This document shows, piece after piece, positions 7,746-15,668 of a stretch of DNA of 15,714 nt. The notes beneath the pieces are model-generated. The model worked only from the letters and a program-made list of their open reading frames with translations, did no database searches and was not told where the DNA came from. The stretch's first letter is position 1, and every line of letters begins with the position of its first letter. Position numbers and translations under genes: made by a program. The stretch is from an uncultured Collinsella sp. (GTDB taxonomy: Bacteria; Actinomycetota; Coriobacteriia; Coriobacteriales; Coriobacteriaceae). Where the stretch lies: assembly GCA_959026725.1 (NCBI GenBank), contig CAUFMG010000024.1, positions 1 through 15,714 of the forward strand, written 5' to 3'.

Positions 7746-9152
7746 CTATTCCATTTGTGATTTCGCTGTAGCGGCAAGCTGAGCCACGTAGTCCTTAAAC
7801 ACGCGGCCGCGCTCCTCATAGCCCGAGAACTCATCGAACGAAGAGCAGGCAGGAGAAAGTAAGATCACATCGCCACGGCTCGAAAGCGAACGGGCAACGT
7901 CCACGGCGTCGCGCAGGTCATCCGCCTGGGCGATATCCACATCGCCATCGACATCAGCCTCGTCCATAGCGGCGGTGAAGCGCTCGCGCGCATCGCCAAA
8001 GCAGACGACCGAGCGCACGTTGTCCATAACGACGCGCGCGAAATCCGTGAGCGGCGTGCCCTTATCGTGGCCGCCGAGCAGCAAGATCACGTCGTCATCG
8101 GGAAATGCCGTCAGTGCCTTCTCGACCGCATCGGTGTTGGTCGCCTTGGAATCGTTGACGTAGCGCACGCCGTCAATCTCGCCACACGGCTCCACGCGGT
8201 GCTCGAGCGGCTGGAACGAGGCAAGACCGCGGCAGACACCATCGACATCGGCACCGACCGCCAAGGCAGCCGTGGCAGCGCACAGGGCATTGATAACATT
8301 GTGATGGCCCGAGATCTTGAGCGCGGATGTAGCGATGAGCGGGGTCTCGACACCCTTCAGACGCACGATCATCTTGCCATCGCGCACAAAGGCGGCATCC
8401 TCGCCCTCAGGCTCGTCAAAGGCAACCTTGCAGATGCGACGACCCGGCGTGTAGATGTACTCATCGAACTCGTGAATGCCGGCGTCTTCGACGTCGACAA
8501 CCACCAGATCGTCATCGGCCATATTGTCAAACAGTTTGATCTTGGCAAGCGCATAGTTCTTATGGCTCTTATGCCAGCCCAAGTGGTCGGGAGTGATGTT
8601 GAGCAGCACCGCCACGCGAGGGTGGAGCTCGGTGGTCGTAGCAATCTGATAGCTCGAGAGCTCAGCCACAAACCACTCGTTGTGGGCTCGGCCGTCAATC
8701 TCGTTGACCGGCGGCTCGCCGATGTTGCCGACAGCAACGCTGGCCTCGCCGGCAGCCTTAAGCAGATAATCAGTCAGCGACGTGGTGGTCGTCTTGCCGT
8801 TGGTGCCCGTGATGGCAATCCAGTTATCGGGCGACAGGCGATAGGCAAACTCGGGCTCACCCATAATCTGGGCGGCATGCTCGCGCCCGGCCTTAAAGAA
8901 GCCCGAGAACTCCGAGATGCCCGGGCACGTCACGCATACGTCATAGGCGCCCTCGACCTGTTCGGTCCCATAGACAAACGACGCACCAGCAGCCTCGAGC
9001 GCACGCGTGGCGTCATTGGGCTCAGAGGTGCCACCGCCATAAACGGTAACGGCGCTTACGCGCTCGGGATGTGCCAGCGCCCAGCGGGCAACATCGAGAC
9101 CGGATTTGCCCTGACCCAAAACGAGCAGGCTAAAGACATCAGCAAGAGGCAT
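7746..9152 (-). CDS. murD: UDP-MurNAc-L-alanine:D-glutamate ligase MurD
   Basis: MurD adds D-glutamate to UDP-MurNAc-L-Ala in the cytoplasm with ATP. The 468-residue protein has an N-terminal Rossmann-like domain beginning LLVLGQGKSGLDVA (9-22) and the ATP loop ITGTNGKTTTT (114-124). It then has VAELSSYQI (162-170) and NITPDHLGWH (185-194), followed by K204 in YALAKIKLF, at the position of the carbamylated lysine of E. coli MurD. GHHNVINA (282-289), FQPLEHRVE (313-321), NDSKATN (333-339), LLGGHDKG (358-365) and SPACSSFDEF (433-442) complete the signature. SPACSSFDEF and NDSKATN are typical of MurD rather than MurC/E/F. The ATG at 9152 has a poor ribosome site, and the gap to mraY is 9 bp, so coupled translation is likely. 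ftsW starts 8 bp after its stop. Confidence 0.97.
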   Translation of the reverse strand: MPLADVFSLLVLGQGKSGLDVARWALAHPERVSAVTVYGGGTSEPNDATRALEAAGASFVYGTEQVEGAYDVCVTCPGISEFSGFFKAGREHAAQIMGEPEFAYRLSPDNWIAITGTNGKTTTTSLTDYLLKAAGEASVAVGNIGEPPVNEIDGRAHNEWFVAELSSYQIATTTELHPRVAVLLNITPDHLGWHKSHKNYALAKIKLFDNMADDDLVVVDVEDAGIHEFDEYIYTPGRRICKVAFDEPEGEDAAFVRDGKMIVRLKGVETPLIATSALKISGHHNVINALCAATAALAVGADVDGVCRGLASFQPLEHRVEPCGEIDGVRYVNDSKATNTDAVEKALTAFPDDDVILLLGGHDKGTPLTDFARVVMDNVRSVVCFGDARERFTAAMDEADVDGDVDIAQADDLRDAVDVARSLSSRGDVILLSPACSSFDEFSGYEERGRVFKDYVAQLAATAKSQME

Positions 9153-9161
9153 GAAAGACCA

Positions 9162-10181
9162 CTATCCCAACTGGAAGAACAGAGCAAGGCCAACGGCACC
9201 GAAGGCCGCAGCGATAATCCAAAAACGGATGACGACCTTGGTCTCGGCCCAGCCCTTCTTTTCGAAATGATGATGGATGGGCGCCATAAGGAAGACGCGC
9301 TTGTGCGTAAAGTGGAAGTAGACAACCTGAATCATGACCGACAGGGTCTCAACGATAAACAGGCCGCCGATGATGAGGGAGACGACCTCGGTGTTGGTCA
9401 TGATGGACGTGCAGGCAAACGCGGCGCCCAGGGCAAGCGAGCCGGTATCGCCCATAAAGATGCTCGCCGGATAGCAGTTGAACCACAGAAAGCCCAAGCA
9501 GGCACCGGCACACGCGGTGCAGAAGATGGACAGGTTCACGTCTCCGTGCAAAAACGCCATGGCAGCCATGGCGAGCATGGCAATCATGGAGGTGCCGCCA
9601 GCAAGACCGTCAAGGCCATCGGTCAGGTTCACGGCATTAGAAAGACCGGCGATCATCAGCCAGCAAAAGACAATGTAAAGCCACGGGAACGAAAGGCCAC
9701 AGATGGTGGTCGAAAGAACACCGAGGTCAATCGTCAGGCCGCCGGGAAAACGAATCTCGGGGGCGACGCCGCACCAGTTGACGGCAAGTACCGTAAAGGT
9801 GACACAGATAATGGTTAGGCCGATCATCTTGGCATGGGGCGTCAGACCGAGCGAGCGCCCATGCGTAACGGAGGTCAGGTCGTCGATCAGGCCCAGCACG
9901 CCGGTCGCCAGCGTGGCGAGCAGCACGAGCACGAGCTCGGTGGTGAGCTTGCCCATCAGCAGGCAGGTCAGCGAGATCGCGACGAGGATGACAACGCCAC
10001 CCATGGTGGGCGTTCCCTGCTTAACCAAATGACGCTTGGGGCCGTCGGCACGAACCTGCTGGCCGATACCCTCGACTTTGAGCAGCTTGATCCACCACGG
10101 CATGAGCAGCAGCGCAATGGCAGCGGCGATGCCAAGCCCCAAAAAAGCCTGATACGTTGGATACGAGGGATTGCCGAACAT
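9162..10181 (-). CDS. mraY: Phospho-MurNAc-pentapeptide translocase MraY
   Basis: MraY is the polytopic membrane enzyme that transfers phospho-MurNAc-pentapeptide from UDP to undecaprenyl phosphate, making lipid I. The 339-residue protein is very hydrophobic, with about ten membrane segments expected for the family. It shows the Mg-binding and catalytic motifs: IDD at 99-101 followed by HGRSLGLTPHAKM (107-119), NLTDGLDGLAGG (185-196), FMGDTGSLALG (242-252) containing D245, and the cytoplasmic loop APIHHHFEKKGWAE (300-313). The conserved GTPTMGG (56-62) is also present. ATG at 10181 lies 3 bp after the murF stop. A GGAAGG element lies rather far upstream (13 bp), so coupling to murF translation is likely. 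murD follows 9 bp after its stop. Confidence 0.97.
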   Translation of the reverse strand: MFGNPSYPTYQAFLGLGIAAAIALLLMPWWIKLLKVEGIGQQVRADGPKRHLVKQGTPTMGGVVILVAISLTCLLMGKLTTELVLVLLATLATGVLGLIDDLTSVTHGRSLGLTPHAKMIGLTIICVTFTVLAVNWCGVAPEIRFPGGLTIDLGVLSTTICGLSFPWLYIVFCWLMIAGLSNAVNLTDGLDGLAGGTSMIAMLAMAAMAFLHGDVNLSIFCTACAGACLGFLWFNCYPASIFMGDTGSLALGAAFACTSIMTNTEVVSLIIGGLFIVETLSVMIQVVYFHFTHKRVFLMAPIHHHFEKKGWAETKVVIRFWIIAAAFGAVGLALFFQLG

Positions 10182-10184
10182 GGG

Positions 10185-11609
10185 CTAGCACACACCTTCC
10201 ACAAAGCGGTCGAGCTCAACAAAGCGGGAACCCTTGACCAGTACAACATCATGTTTTTCAAGCGCGCCGCCCATGCGGTCGAGCACCTGCTGATAATCGG
10301 AGAACACCTGGATGCGGTCCTCGTCCATGCCCATCATGCGCGCGGCATCGGCCATAAGCTGGGCCAGCTCACCACCCACGCACGCCAGCATGTCGAGCTT
10401 CTTGGCGGCGGCATAGGCGCCCACGAGCTCATGCATGCGAGGAGCCTCATCGCCCATCTCGCCCATCTCGCCCAGGATCGCCATACGAGACCCCGTGCAC
10501 GAAAGCGAGCACAGTAGATCGAGACCAGCAGCCATGGATTCGGCGCTGGCGTTATAGGAATCGTCGATGACGCGGGCACCGCTCTTGGCGCGCTTGATCT
10601 CCTGGCGGTGCCCGGTGATCGTGAGGCCCCTAAAGGCAGCATCGATCTGCTCGGGCGTCACGCCCAGGCGATAGGCAACCGCGGCGGCCTTAACGGCATT
10701 TGGAACGGACTGCACGCCGGGGATGGCAAGCATGGTATCGATCGTCTCACCCTGGCCAAAATCGAGCGTAAAGACCGGACGGCCCTCGTCATCAACACGA
10801 ATGTCGCGGGCACGGACCTCATCGTCGTCCGAGACGCCGGCCAGCATCACGTCGATACCAGCAGGCTGGGCGAACGTATCGCGAATGAACGGCGTAAAGT
10901 CGTCCTCGCCGCCCAAAACCAGCAGCGGCAAGAAGTCGCCGGCGGCGCACATGCCCTGGACAATCTCGGCCTTAGCGCGGGCGATGTTCTCGCGGCTGCC
11001 CAAAATGCCGATGTGAGAGGTACCAATCTTGCTCACGATGGCAAGGTTGGGATTGGCGGACTGGGACAGGCGCTCAATCTCGTGGAAATGGTTCATGCCC
11101 ATCTCGAGCACCAGGACCTCGGTATCGGCCGGAGCGGAAAGCACCGTGAGCGGCATGCCGATCAGGTTATTGAAATTGCCCTTGGTGGCCCAGACACGAT
11201 AGCGCTTGGCGAGCACGGCGGCGAGCACGTCCTTGGTCGTCGTCTTGCCGATGGAACCGGTAATACCAACGACCAGGCAGCCAAGCTCCAGGCGATACGC
11301 GTGCGCCAAACGCAGCAGAAACTCCTCGGGATCATCGGTCAGCAAGATGGCACAGCCCTTGTCCTGCGCCAGCGAGACCAGCTCGGCCTCGGGCTCACGC
11401 GTCATCACGACGGCGCCGGCACCCGACTGGACGGCACGGGAAGCAAAATCATTGCCGTCGACGTTTTCACCGGGAAAGGCGACGAAAATCGTCCCTTCCT
11501 CGACCTGGCGCGAGTCGATAACGCACCCGCGGCATACCCGATCGGCTTCTCCCGTCACGGTTCGGGCCCCTGTTGCGGCCGCGAGGTTGTTGACGGCGAT
11601 CTCTATCAT
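10185..11609 (-). CDS. murF: UDP-MurNAc-tripeptide:D-Ala-D-Ala ligase MurF
   Basis: MurF is the cytoplasmic ATP-dependent ligase that adds D-alanyl-D-alanine to the UDP-MurNAc-tripeptide, completing the pentapeptide. The 474-residue protein has the Mur ligase three-domain layout. An N-terminal substrate domain with IDSRQVEEGTIF (31-42) is followed by the ATP loop TGSIGKTTTK (117-126), the central-domain NFNNLIGMP (145-153) and LEMGMNHFHEI (168-178). The C-terminal domain has VIDDSYNAS (347-355), ILGEMGEMG (378-386) and VKGSR (458-462). The length is normal. ATG at 11609 is supported by a GGGGAG-type ribosome site about 6 bp upstream. MurF rather than MurE is indicated by IDDSYNA and by the lack of the MurE DNPR substrate motif. 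It is followed by mraY after 3 bp. The 126-bp spacer upstream contains a palindrome and may hold a promoter. Confidence 0.96.
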   Translation of the reverse strand: MIEIAVNNLAAATGARTVTGEADRVCRGCVIDSRQVEEGTIFVAFPGENVDGNDFASRAVQSGAGAVVMTREPEAELVSLAQDKGCAILLTDDPEEFLLRLAHAYRLELGCLVVGITGSIGKTTTKDVLAAVLAKRYRVWATKGNFNNLIGMPLTVLSAPADTEVLVLEMGMNHFHEIERLSQSANPNLAIVSKIGTSHIGILGSRENIARAKAEIVQGMCAAGDFLPLLVLGGEDDFTPFIRDTFAQPAGIDVMLAGVSDDDEVRARDIRVDDEGRPVFTLDFGQGETIDTMLAIPGVQSVPNAVKAAAVAYRLGVTPEQIDAAFRGLTITGHRQEIKRAKSGARVIDDSYNASAESMAAGLDLLCSLSCTGSRMAILGEMGEMGDEAPRMHELVGAYAAAKKLDMLACVGGELAQLMADAARMMGMDEDRIQVFSDYQQVLDRMGGALEKHDVVLVKGSRFVELDRFVEGVC

Positions 11610-11663
11610 TGCAGCTCCCCTGTAAACCTAATAATGCTATCGGCGTATTGTATCCCAGCGCCG

Positions 11664-11687
11664 CACATGCGTGGTGCAGGGCATGTG
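11664..11687. repeat. Inverted repeat in the ftsI-murF gap
   Basis: CACATGC and GCATGTG form a perfect 7-bp inverted repeat with a 10-bp centre inside the 126-bp space between ftsI and murF. On the minus strand it is followed, 11 bp further on, by TACAAT (11647-11652), a good -10-like hexamer for murF, but I find no matching -35. There is no U-tract, so it is not an obvious terminator. It may be an operator, an RNA hairpin or chance. Confidence 0.4.
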
Positions 11688-11735
11688 AACACCCTCATAT
11701 GGGACAACAAACCACGCCCCAAAGATTGTAACCCC

Positions 11736-13601
11736 CTACTTCGTGTGCGGGATACCCAGCACGTCGAGCGCGTTGGCCATAATGGACTGGAACGGCACCG
11801 CAGCGGCATCTGAGCCGCTCGGCGTTCCGTCGAGCGTGATATAGCACAGCACCTTGGGCGATTGTGCCGGTGCAAAGCCCATAAAGGACGACATGTAGTT
11901 CTCCTTGAGGTAGCCGCCGTTCTCGTCGGCACGTTCGGCCGTACCGGTCTTACCCGCTACGTCATAGCCGTCAACCGCGCCGCCAACGCCCGTTCCCTCG
12001 GACACGACCGTCTGCATGCACGATGTCACCTGGGATGCGGCGTCCTCCGAAATCGCGCGCTCGCCTTCGCCCCAGTCCTTCTCGTCGCCTTTGCTGGACT
12101 TATAGAAGTGCGGTGTCATCATCACGCCGCCGTTGGCGATGCCGCCCACGGCACGTGCGATCTCAATCGGCGAGACAGACAGTGCCTGTCCAAAGCTCAT
12201 CGAGCCCAGCGTGGCGCCGTCATACTGGTCACGCTCCTTGACGATACCCAGGCTCTCGCCCGGAAAATCTACACCAGAGCTGTGACCGATGCCCCACTTG
12301 TCCACATAGGCGGCAAAGTCGTCGGCACCGATCTTGCGCCCCACCAGGACAAAGCCCACATTGGACGAACGGCGCATCATCTCGCGCACATCCATGGTCA
12401 TGCCATAGTCGCGCTTGTCGGCATCGGTAACGGTATCGTCGCCCACCTTGATGCTCGCCGGCACCTCAAACGACGTACTCGATCGCACGACACCCAAGTC
12501 GAAGCCGGCGCCCGCCACGAGCGTCTTAAAGACCGAGCCGGGCTCGTAGGCGTCGGTGACCAGGCGCAAGTTCATATCCTCGGTCTTGGCGTTTTCCAGA
12601 TCGGTCTGGTCGTAAGTCGGATACGAGCAGGCTGCCAAGATCTCGCCTGTCGTAGGATCGGTGACCAGCGCCGAGCCGTTCTTGGCCTTAGTCTTCTCAA
12701 CTGCCTCTGCCAGGGCATCCTCGGCCGCTCGCTGGATATTGACGTCGAGCGTCGTCACGATATCAACGCCGTCGACCGCAGCCACCTTTTTATAGGCACC
12801 GCCCGCGATATAGCTGCCGTCCCTCGCGCGCTCGCGCACGAGAGAACCGTTCGTGCCGGTCAGAAGCTTGTTGTATTGCTTTTCGAGACCCGTCAAGCCG
12901 TCGTTGTCTACATTCACTACACCCAGCACCTGCGATGCCAGATTGCCGTATGGATATACGCGCTTCATGGCCTGCTCAAAAAGCACGCCGGGCAGATTCT
13001 TCTTCTCCAGCGCCGCAGCATCGTCTTCGTCCACCTGGCGCTTGATATACACCCAGGTGCCATCGGACTCGACGAGCTTGCGGCAGGTCTTTTTATCGAT
13101 TCCAGTTGCCTTGACCAGCGCCGACACCGTCTTGTCGACATCCTCGACAAGCTGCGGGTTCACGGCGATGTTGCGACATTCGACCGACGACGCCAGCACG
13201 TTGCCGTTGCGGTCGTAGATGGTGCCACGTTTGGCATAGAGGGTCTGCGCAAGCAGGCGGCGCGCATCGGCACGCTCGCGCAGTTTATCGGCTTCGACAA
13301 TTTGATAGTCGGCAAGACGAAAGACGCCCAAGCCCAAGCCAAACCCAATGAAACCCATGACGGCTTTGCGGCGAGGCAGAGGCGTGCCTGTGAGCCATTC
13401 GGTCGACGAACTCTTGCGCGACCTGGTGTTATGCACTTGAGGGCCGCCCGAGCCGCGAAGTCGCGACGCCGGGTCGTTGCCACGGGACCGCCCGGCGTTG
13501 TAAGATTGCCGACCCGTTCCTTGATAACCAGAACGTCCCCGCGACGAGGGACGTCCAGAACCGCGGCCCCCATCGGAACCGCGGCGATAGTCATTTGTCA
13601 T
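11736..13601 (-). CDS. ftsI: Septal peptidoglycan transpeptidase FtsI (class B PBP, PBP3-like)
   Basis: FtsI is the septum-specific D,D-transpeptidase that crosslinks glycan made by FtsW. The 621-residue protein has an Arg/Gly/Ser-rich cytoplasmic arm (1-78), one membrane anchor (about 80-97), and the class B dimerisation domain with the conserved KRGTIYDRNG (124-133). The transpeptidase domain has all three active-site motifs: EPGSVFK with nucleophile S356 and K359, SSN at 412-414, and KTGT at 551-554. No PASTA repeats follow; the protein ends about 70 residues after KTGT. The start at 13601 lies 17 bp after ftsL and its ribosome site is weak, which suggests translational coupling. The arm is longer and more basic than that of E. 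coli FtsI. Downstream there is a 126-bp gap before murF where murE would normally be. The assignment to ftsI rather than another class B PBP is strengthened by the context with ftsL and ftsW. Confidence 0.96.
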   Translation of the reverse strand: MTNDYRRGSDGGRGSGRPSSRGRSGYQGTGRQSYNAGRSRGNDPASRLRGSGGPQVHNTRSRKSSSTEWLTGTPLPRRKAVMGFIGFGLGLGVFRLADYQIVEADKLRERADARRLLAQTLYAKRGTIYDRNGNVLASSVECRNIAVNPQLVEDVDKTVSALVKATGIDKKTCRKLVESDGTWVYIKRQVDEDDAAALEKKNLPGVLFEQAMKRVYPYGNLASQVLGVVNVDNDGLTGLEKQYNKLLTGTNGSLVRERARDGSYIAGGAYKKVAAVDGVDIVTTLDVNIQRAAEDALAEAVEKTKAKNGSALVTDPTTGEILAACSYPTYDQTDLENAKTEDMNLRLVTDAYEPGSVFKTLVAGAGFDLGVVRSSTSFEVPASIKVGDDTVTDADKRDYGMTMDVREMMRRSSNVGFVLVGRKIGADDFAAYVDKWGIGHSSGVDFPGESLGIVKERDQYDGATLGSMSFGQALSVSPIEIARAVGGIANGGVMMTPHFYKSSKGDEKDWGEGERAISEDAASQVTSCMQTVVSEGTGVGGAVDGYDVAGKTGTAERADENGGYLKENYMSSFMGFAPAQSPKVLCYITLDGTPSGSDAAAVPFQSIMANALDVLGIPHTK

Positions 13602-13618
13602 ACTCAGCTACCGTCTTG

Positions 13619-14089
13619 CTACTGAGCGGTCGCGGTCGCGTTGGCGCCCGCGGCTGCATCCTGCGAAAAGTCAAGTGTAACGCTCTCGCTGGGCTCCACC
13701 ATGCCATAAGCGCCCGCAAGGTCGCGAATGCGCGTGTCGGCGCCATAGACCGAATGCATGACCTCCAGGTCGGAGCTCTCATCGGTCGCCTTTTCGAGCG
13801 TGTTGGTAAGCTCGGCGTTGCTGTTGAGCACCTGGGCCGTAACGCCGGCGAGCGCCACGCGGGCGACGCCGATCGTCATGAAGATAGCCGCAATGATGCA
13901 AAACGTTTTAAGAACGCTCATGAAAACCGGGCTTACCGCCTGGTTTGCCTGACGGCCCGCGCCCGTGTAGACATCAAAGCGCGGCGTGCGCTGCTCACGG
14001 GGAGCAACGGGAGCCTGCGGCGTCTCACGATAGGCGGGCATGGCGTTCATATCATAGGCGAGTGCTGCGCTTGAAGTGTTGTAGCCCAT
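13619..14089 (-). CDS. ftsL: FtsL-like cell division protein (single-pass, coiled-coil)
   Basis: FtsL-type proteins are small bitopic divisome proteins that pair with FtsB/DivIC and FtsQ and help activate FtsW/FtsI. This 156-residue protein has that architecture: a polar cytoplasmic N-terminus (1-52, rich in Pro, Arg and Gln), one hydrophobic segment at about 53-82, and a heptad-like polar stretch at about 84-118. It then has RIRDLAGAYGMVEPSE (120-135), resembling the conserved post-coil motif of FtsL/DivIC proteins. The C-terminus is Ala/Thr-rich and variable. The ATG at 14089 has a GGGAGG ribosome site 9 bp upstream. Sequence identity to FtsL is generally low, so the call rests on architecture plus its place between rsmH and ftsI, where ftsL normally sits. 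About 90 bp separate it from rsmH, and I see no gene in that gap. Confidence 0.8.
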   Translation of the reverse strand: MGYNTSSAALAYDMNAMPAYRETPQAPVAPREQRTPRFDVYTGAGRQANQAVSPVFMSVLKTFCIIAAIFMTIGVARVALAGVTAQVLNSNAELTNTLEKATDESSDLEVMHSVYGADTRIRDLAGAYGMVEPSESVTLDFSQDAAAGANATATAQ

Positions 14090-14179
14090 GATATGCCGCC
14101 TCCCATCCCGAGTACGTTGGTAGTGTGTTTAAGCTTCGTTTATGGTGCGAGCGGGAGGTCCAATATCGCGCGGTCGCGC

Positions 14180-15145
14180 CTACAGACGCTGCGCCACGCG
14201 GATTTTGGCTGATCTCGCCCGAGGGTTGCGCTCAACCTCATCAGGCTGGGCAACCAAGGGTTTGCGGGTGATGACCTTGAGTATCGGCACGTTGCCGCAC
14301 ACGCACACCGGAATCTCCGGCGGGCACGTGCACCCCTGGCTCATCTCCTTAAAGTGGTTCTTTACGATACGGTCCTCGAGCGAGTGATACGAGATGACGC
14401 AGATACGTCCGCCCGGGTTGAGCCACCTGGTGGCGGCATCAAGCCCTCGTTCGAGCACATCGAGCTCGTGATTGACCTCGATGCGAATGGCCTGGAAACT
14501 TTTCTTGGCCGGGTGTCCGCCATGCCGACGAGCGGCAGCCGGGATACCCGCCTTGATGATCTCGACAAATTGGCCGGTGGTTTCGATCGGTTCTTGCTCG
14601 CGGCGGCGCACGATCTCGCGCGCAATCTGCGAGGCGAACTTCTCTTCGCCGTAGACGCGTAGAATCCGGGCGAGGTCGTGTTCGTTATAGGTGTTGATGA
14701 CCTCAGCTGCGTTTAAGGTGTTATTACCCGGATCCATCCGCATGTCCAATGGGGCGTCCTCGTTATACGAAAAGCCCCTGCCAGGGATATCGAGTTGCGG
14801 TGACGAAACGCCCAAATCGAACAGGAAGCCATCGACCCCGGGCACCTCGGCCGAGCAAAGCAGCTCGTCCAAGTCGCCGAAGTTGCCCTTCAGCAGCTGG
14901 TGCGGAACGCCGGGAACCTCGCGGTCCAGACGGGCGCCAGCGGCCTCGAGGGCCATGTCGTCCTGATCGACGCCGAGCAAAAGGCCCGTCTCCCCCACCT
15001 GCGCGGCCATCTTTACCGAATGGCCGGCACCGCCAAGGGTGCAATCGCAGACAACGGAGCCGCTCTTTAGCCGCAGCGACTCAAGCACTTCGCCGAGCAT
15101 GACAGGTTCATGCCGATATTCTTGTGTCAAGATCCCACGCTCCAT
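14180..15145 (-). CDS. rsmH: 16S rRNA (cytosine(1402)-N(4))-methyltransferase RsmH (MraW)
   Basis: RsmH uses S-adenosylmethionine to methylate N4 of C1402 in 16S rRNA, near the ribosomal P site. The 321-residue protein has the family motifs in order: N-terminal HEPVMLGEV (12-20), the SAM-binding loop VVCDCTLGGAGHS (31-43), GVDQDD (58-63), FLFDLGVSSPQLD (107-119), HPAKKSFQAIRIEVNHEL (211-228) and ISYHSLEDRIVKNHF (251-265). A four-cysteine cluster at 272-283 (C272, C274, C281, C283) is common in this family. The length is normal. The ATG at 15145 has only a weak ribosome site. An in-frame TTG at 15130, with GGAG 9 bp upstream, would give a start beginning MTQEYRHEPV that looks equally natural, so the first five residues are uncertain. 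Its position right after mraZ is the canonical dcw order. Confidence 0.96.
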   Translation of the reverse strand: MERGILTQEYRHEPVMLGEVLESLRLKSGSVVCDCTLGGAGHSVKMAAQVGETGLLLGVDQDDMALEAAGARLDREVPGVPHQLLKGNFGDLDELLCSAEVPGVDGFLFDLGVSSPQLDIPGRGFSYNEDAPLDMRMDPGNNTLNAAEVINTYNEHDLARILRVYGEEKFASQIAREIVRRREQEPIETTGQFVEIIKAGIPAAARRHGGHPAKKSFQAIRIEVNHELDVLERGLDAATRWLNPGGRICVISYHSLEDRIVKNHFKEMSQGCTCPPEIPVCVCGNVPILKVITRKPLVAQPDEVERNPRARSAKIRVAQRL

Positions 15146-15165
15146 CCGTTACCCGTGCCTTGCCC

Positions 15166-15600
15166 TTACGAGAAGAAGAGGTCCAGCAGGGCCTCATCGT
15201 CATCGTCCTCATCGGCCGCGGCGCGATCCCAAACCTCAAGGTGGTCGTAGTTGCCCACAACCGTGACCTCGCGGTCGAGGTTCGCCTGCTTGCGGAGAGA
15301 CTCGGAAAGACCGATACGACCGGCGCTGTCCACGTCCATCGACGTGGTGCGCTTGTTGATCGCCCTCATGAGCTTCTGGTCATTAATGTCACGCGGGTTA
15401 AAACCCTCGTGGCCCTCACGACCCGCGAAGAGTCCTTCGACCCACTTATCGAAGGCCTCGGCAGAGAACACGTACAGAGCATCGACATCCAGGGCTTTGA
15501 ACACGCGAACGTGCTCTCCAAGCTCCTCGCGAAGGGGTGCAGGCAGGGACAGACGACCTTTTGCATCGAGATTGCGCTCGTATGCACCAGTCATTCCCAT
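15166..15600 (-). CDS. mraZ: MraZ, transcriptional regulator of the dcw cluster
   Basis: MraZ is a ring-forming, AbrB-like DNA-binding protein that in E. coli represses its own dcw operon by binding tandem TGGGN repeats upstream of mraZ. This 144-residue protein has the two expected swapped-hairpin half-motifs: DAKGRLSLP at residues 12-20 and DSAGRIGLSE at 91-100. The VVGNYDHLEVWD segment near 114-125 is also typical. The length matches the family. The C-terminus (about 129-140) is strongly acidic, with a run of Asp/Glu before a hydrophobic end. The ATG at 15600 has a GGGGAGG ribosome site at 15607-15613, 6 bp away; an ATG two codons inside is a possible alternative. It is the first gene of the cluster, 20 bp ahead of rsmH. 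A promoter and a likely MraZ box lie immediately upstream, consistent with autoregulation (inferred). Confidence 0.96.
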   Translation of the reverse strand: MGMTGAYERNLDAKGRLSLPAPLREELGEHVRVFKALDVDALYVFSAEAFDKWVEGLFAGREGHEGFNPRDINDQKLMRAINKRTTSMDVDSAGRIGLSESLRKQANLDREVTVVGNYDHLEVWDRAAADEDDDDEALLDLFFS

Positions 15601-15636
15601 GTGCGCCCTCCCCTCGGTTACTCAGATGGCACGTAC

Positions 15637-15653
15637 GCGGGGAACCACCCCGC
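15637..15653. promoter_or_regulatory. Second palindrome in the mraZ leader
   Basis: GCGGGG-AACCA-CCCCGC is a perfect 6-bp inverted repeat with a 5-bp centre, nearly the same core as the palindrome at 15674-15690. It falls at about +10 to +26 of the predicted transcript. It could be a second DNA operator, or a small RNA hairpin in the leader. It has no following U-tract, so it does not look like a terminator. Confidence 0.45.
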
Positions 15654-15668
15654 CTGTCGACGTCATCA

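Noticed and set aside
8067..9818. A 583-codon open frame on the plus strand spanning murD and part of mraY
   Set aside because: It is codon-aligned antisense to both genes, which happen to share the same register, and it crosses their boundary. It is explained by rare TTA/CTA/TCA codons; no domain or ribosome site supports it.
11862..13625. A 587-codon open frame on the plus strand opposite ftsI
   Set aside because: Its codons are exactly in register with ftsI codons on the other strand. Antisense stops would then need TTA, CTA or TCA sense codons, which are rare in GC-rich genes. The ftsI product has all active-site motifs; the plus-strand product has no recognisable domain.
14167..14179. 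GCGCG-GT-CGCGC inverted repeat after rsmH as a terminator
   Set aside because: The loop would be too small, no U-tract follows, and the downstream genes are clearly part of the same cluster.
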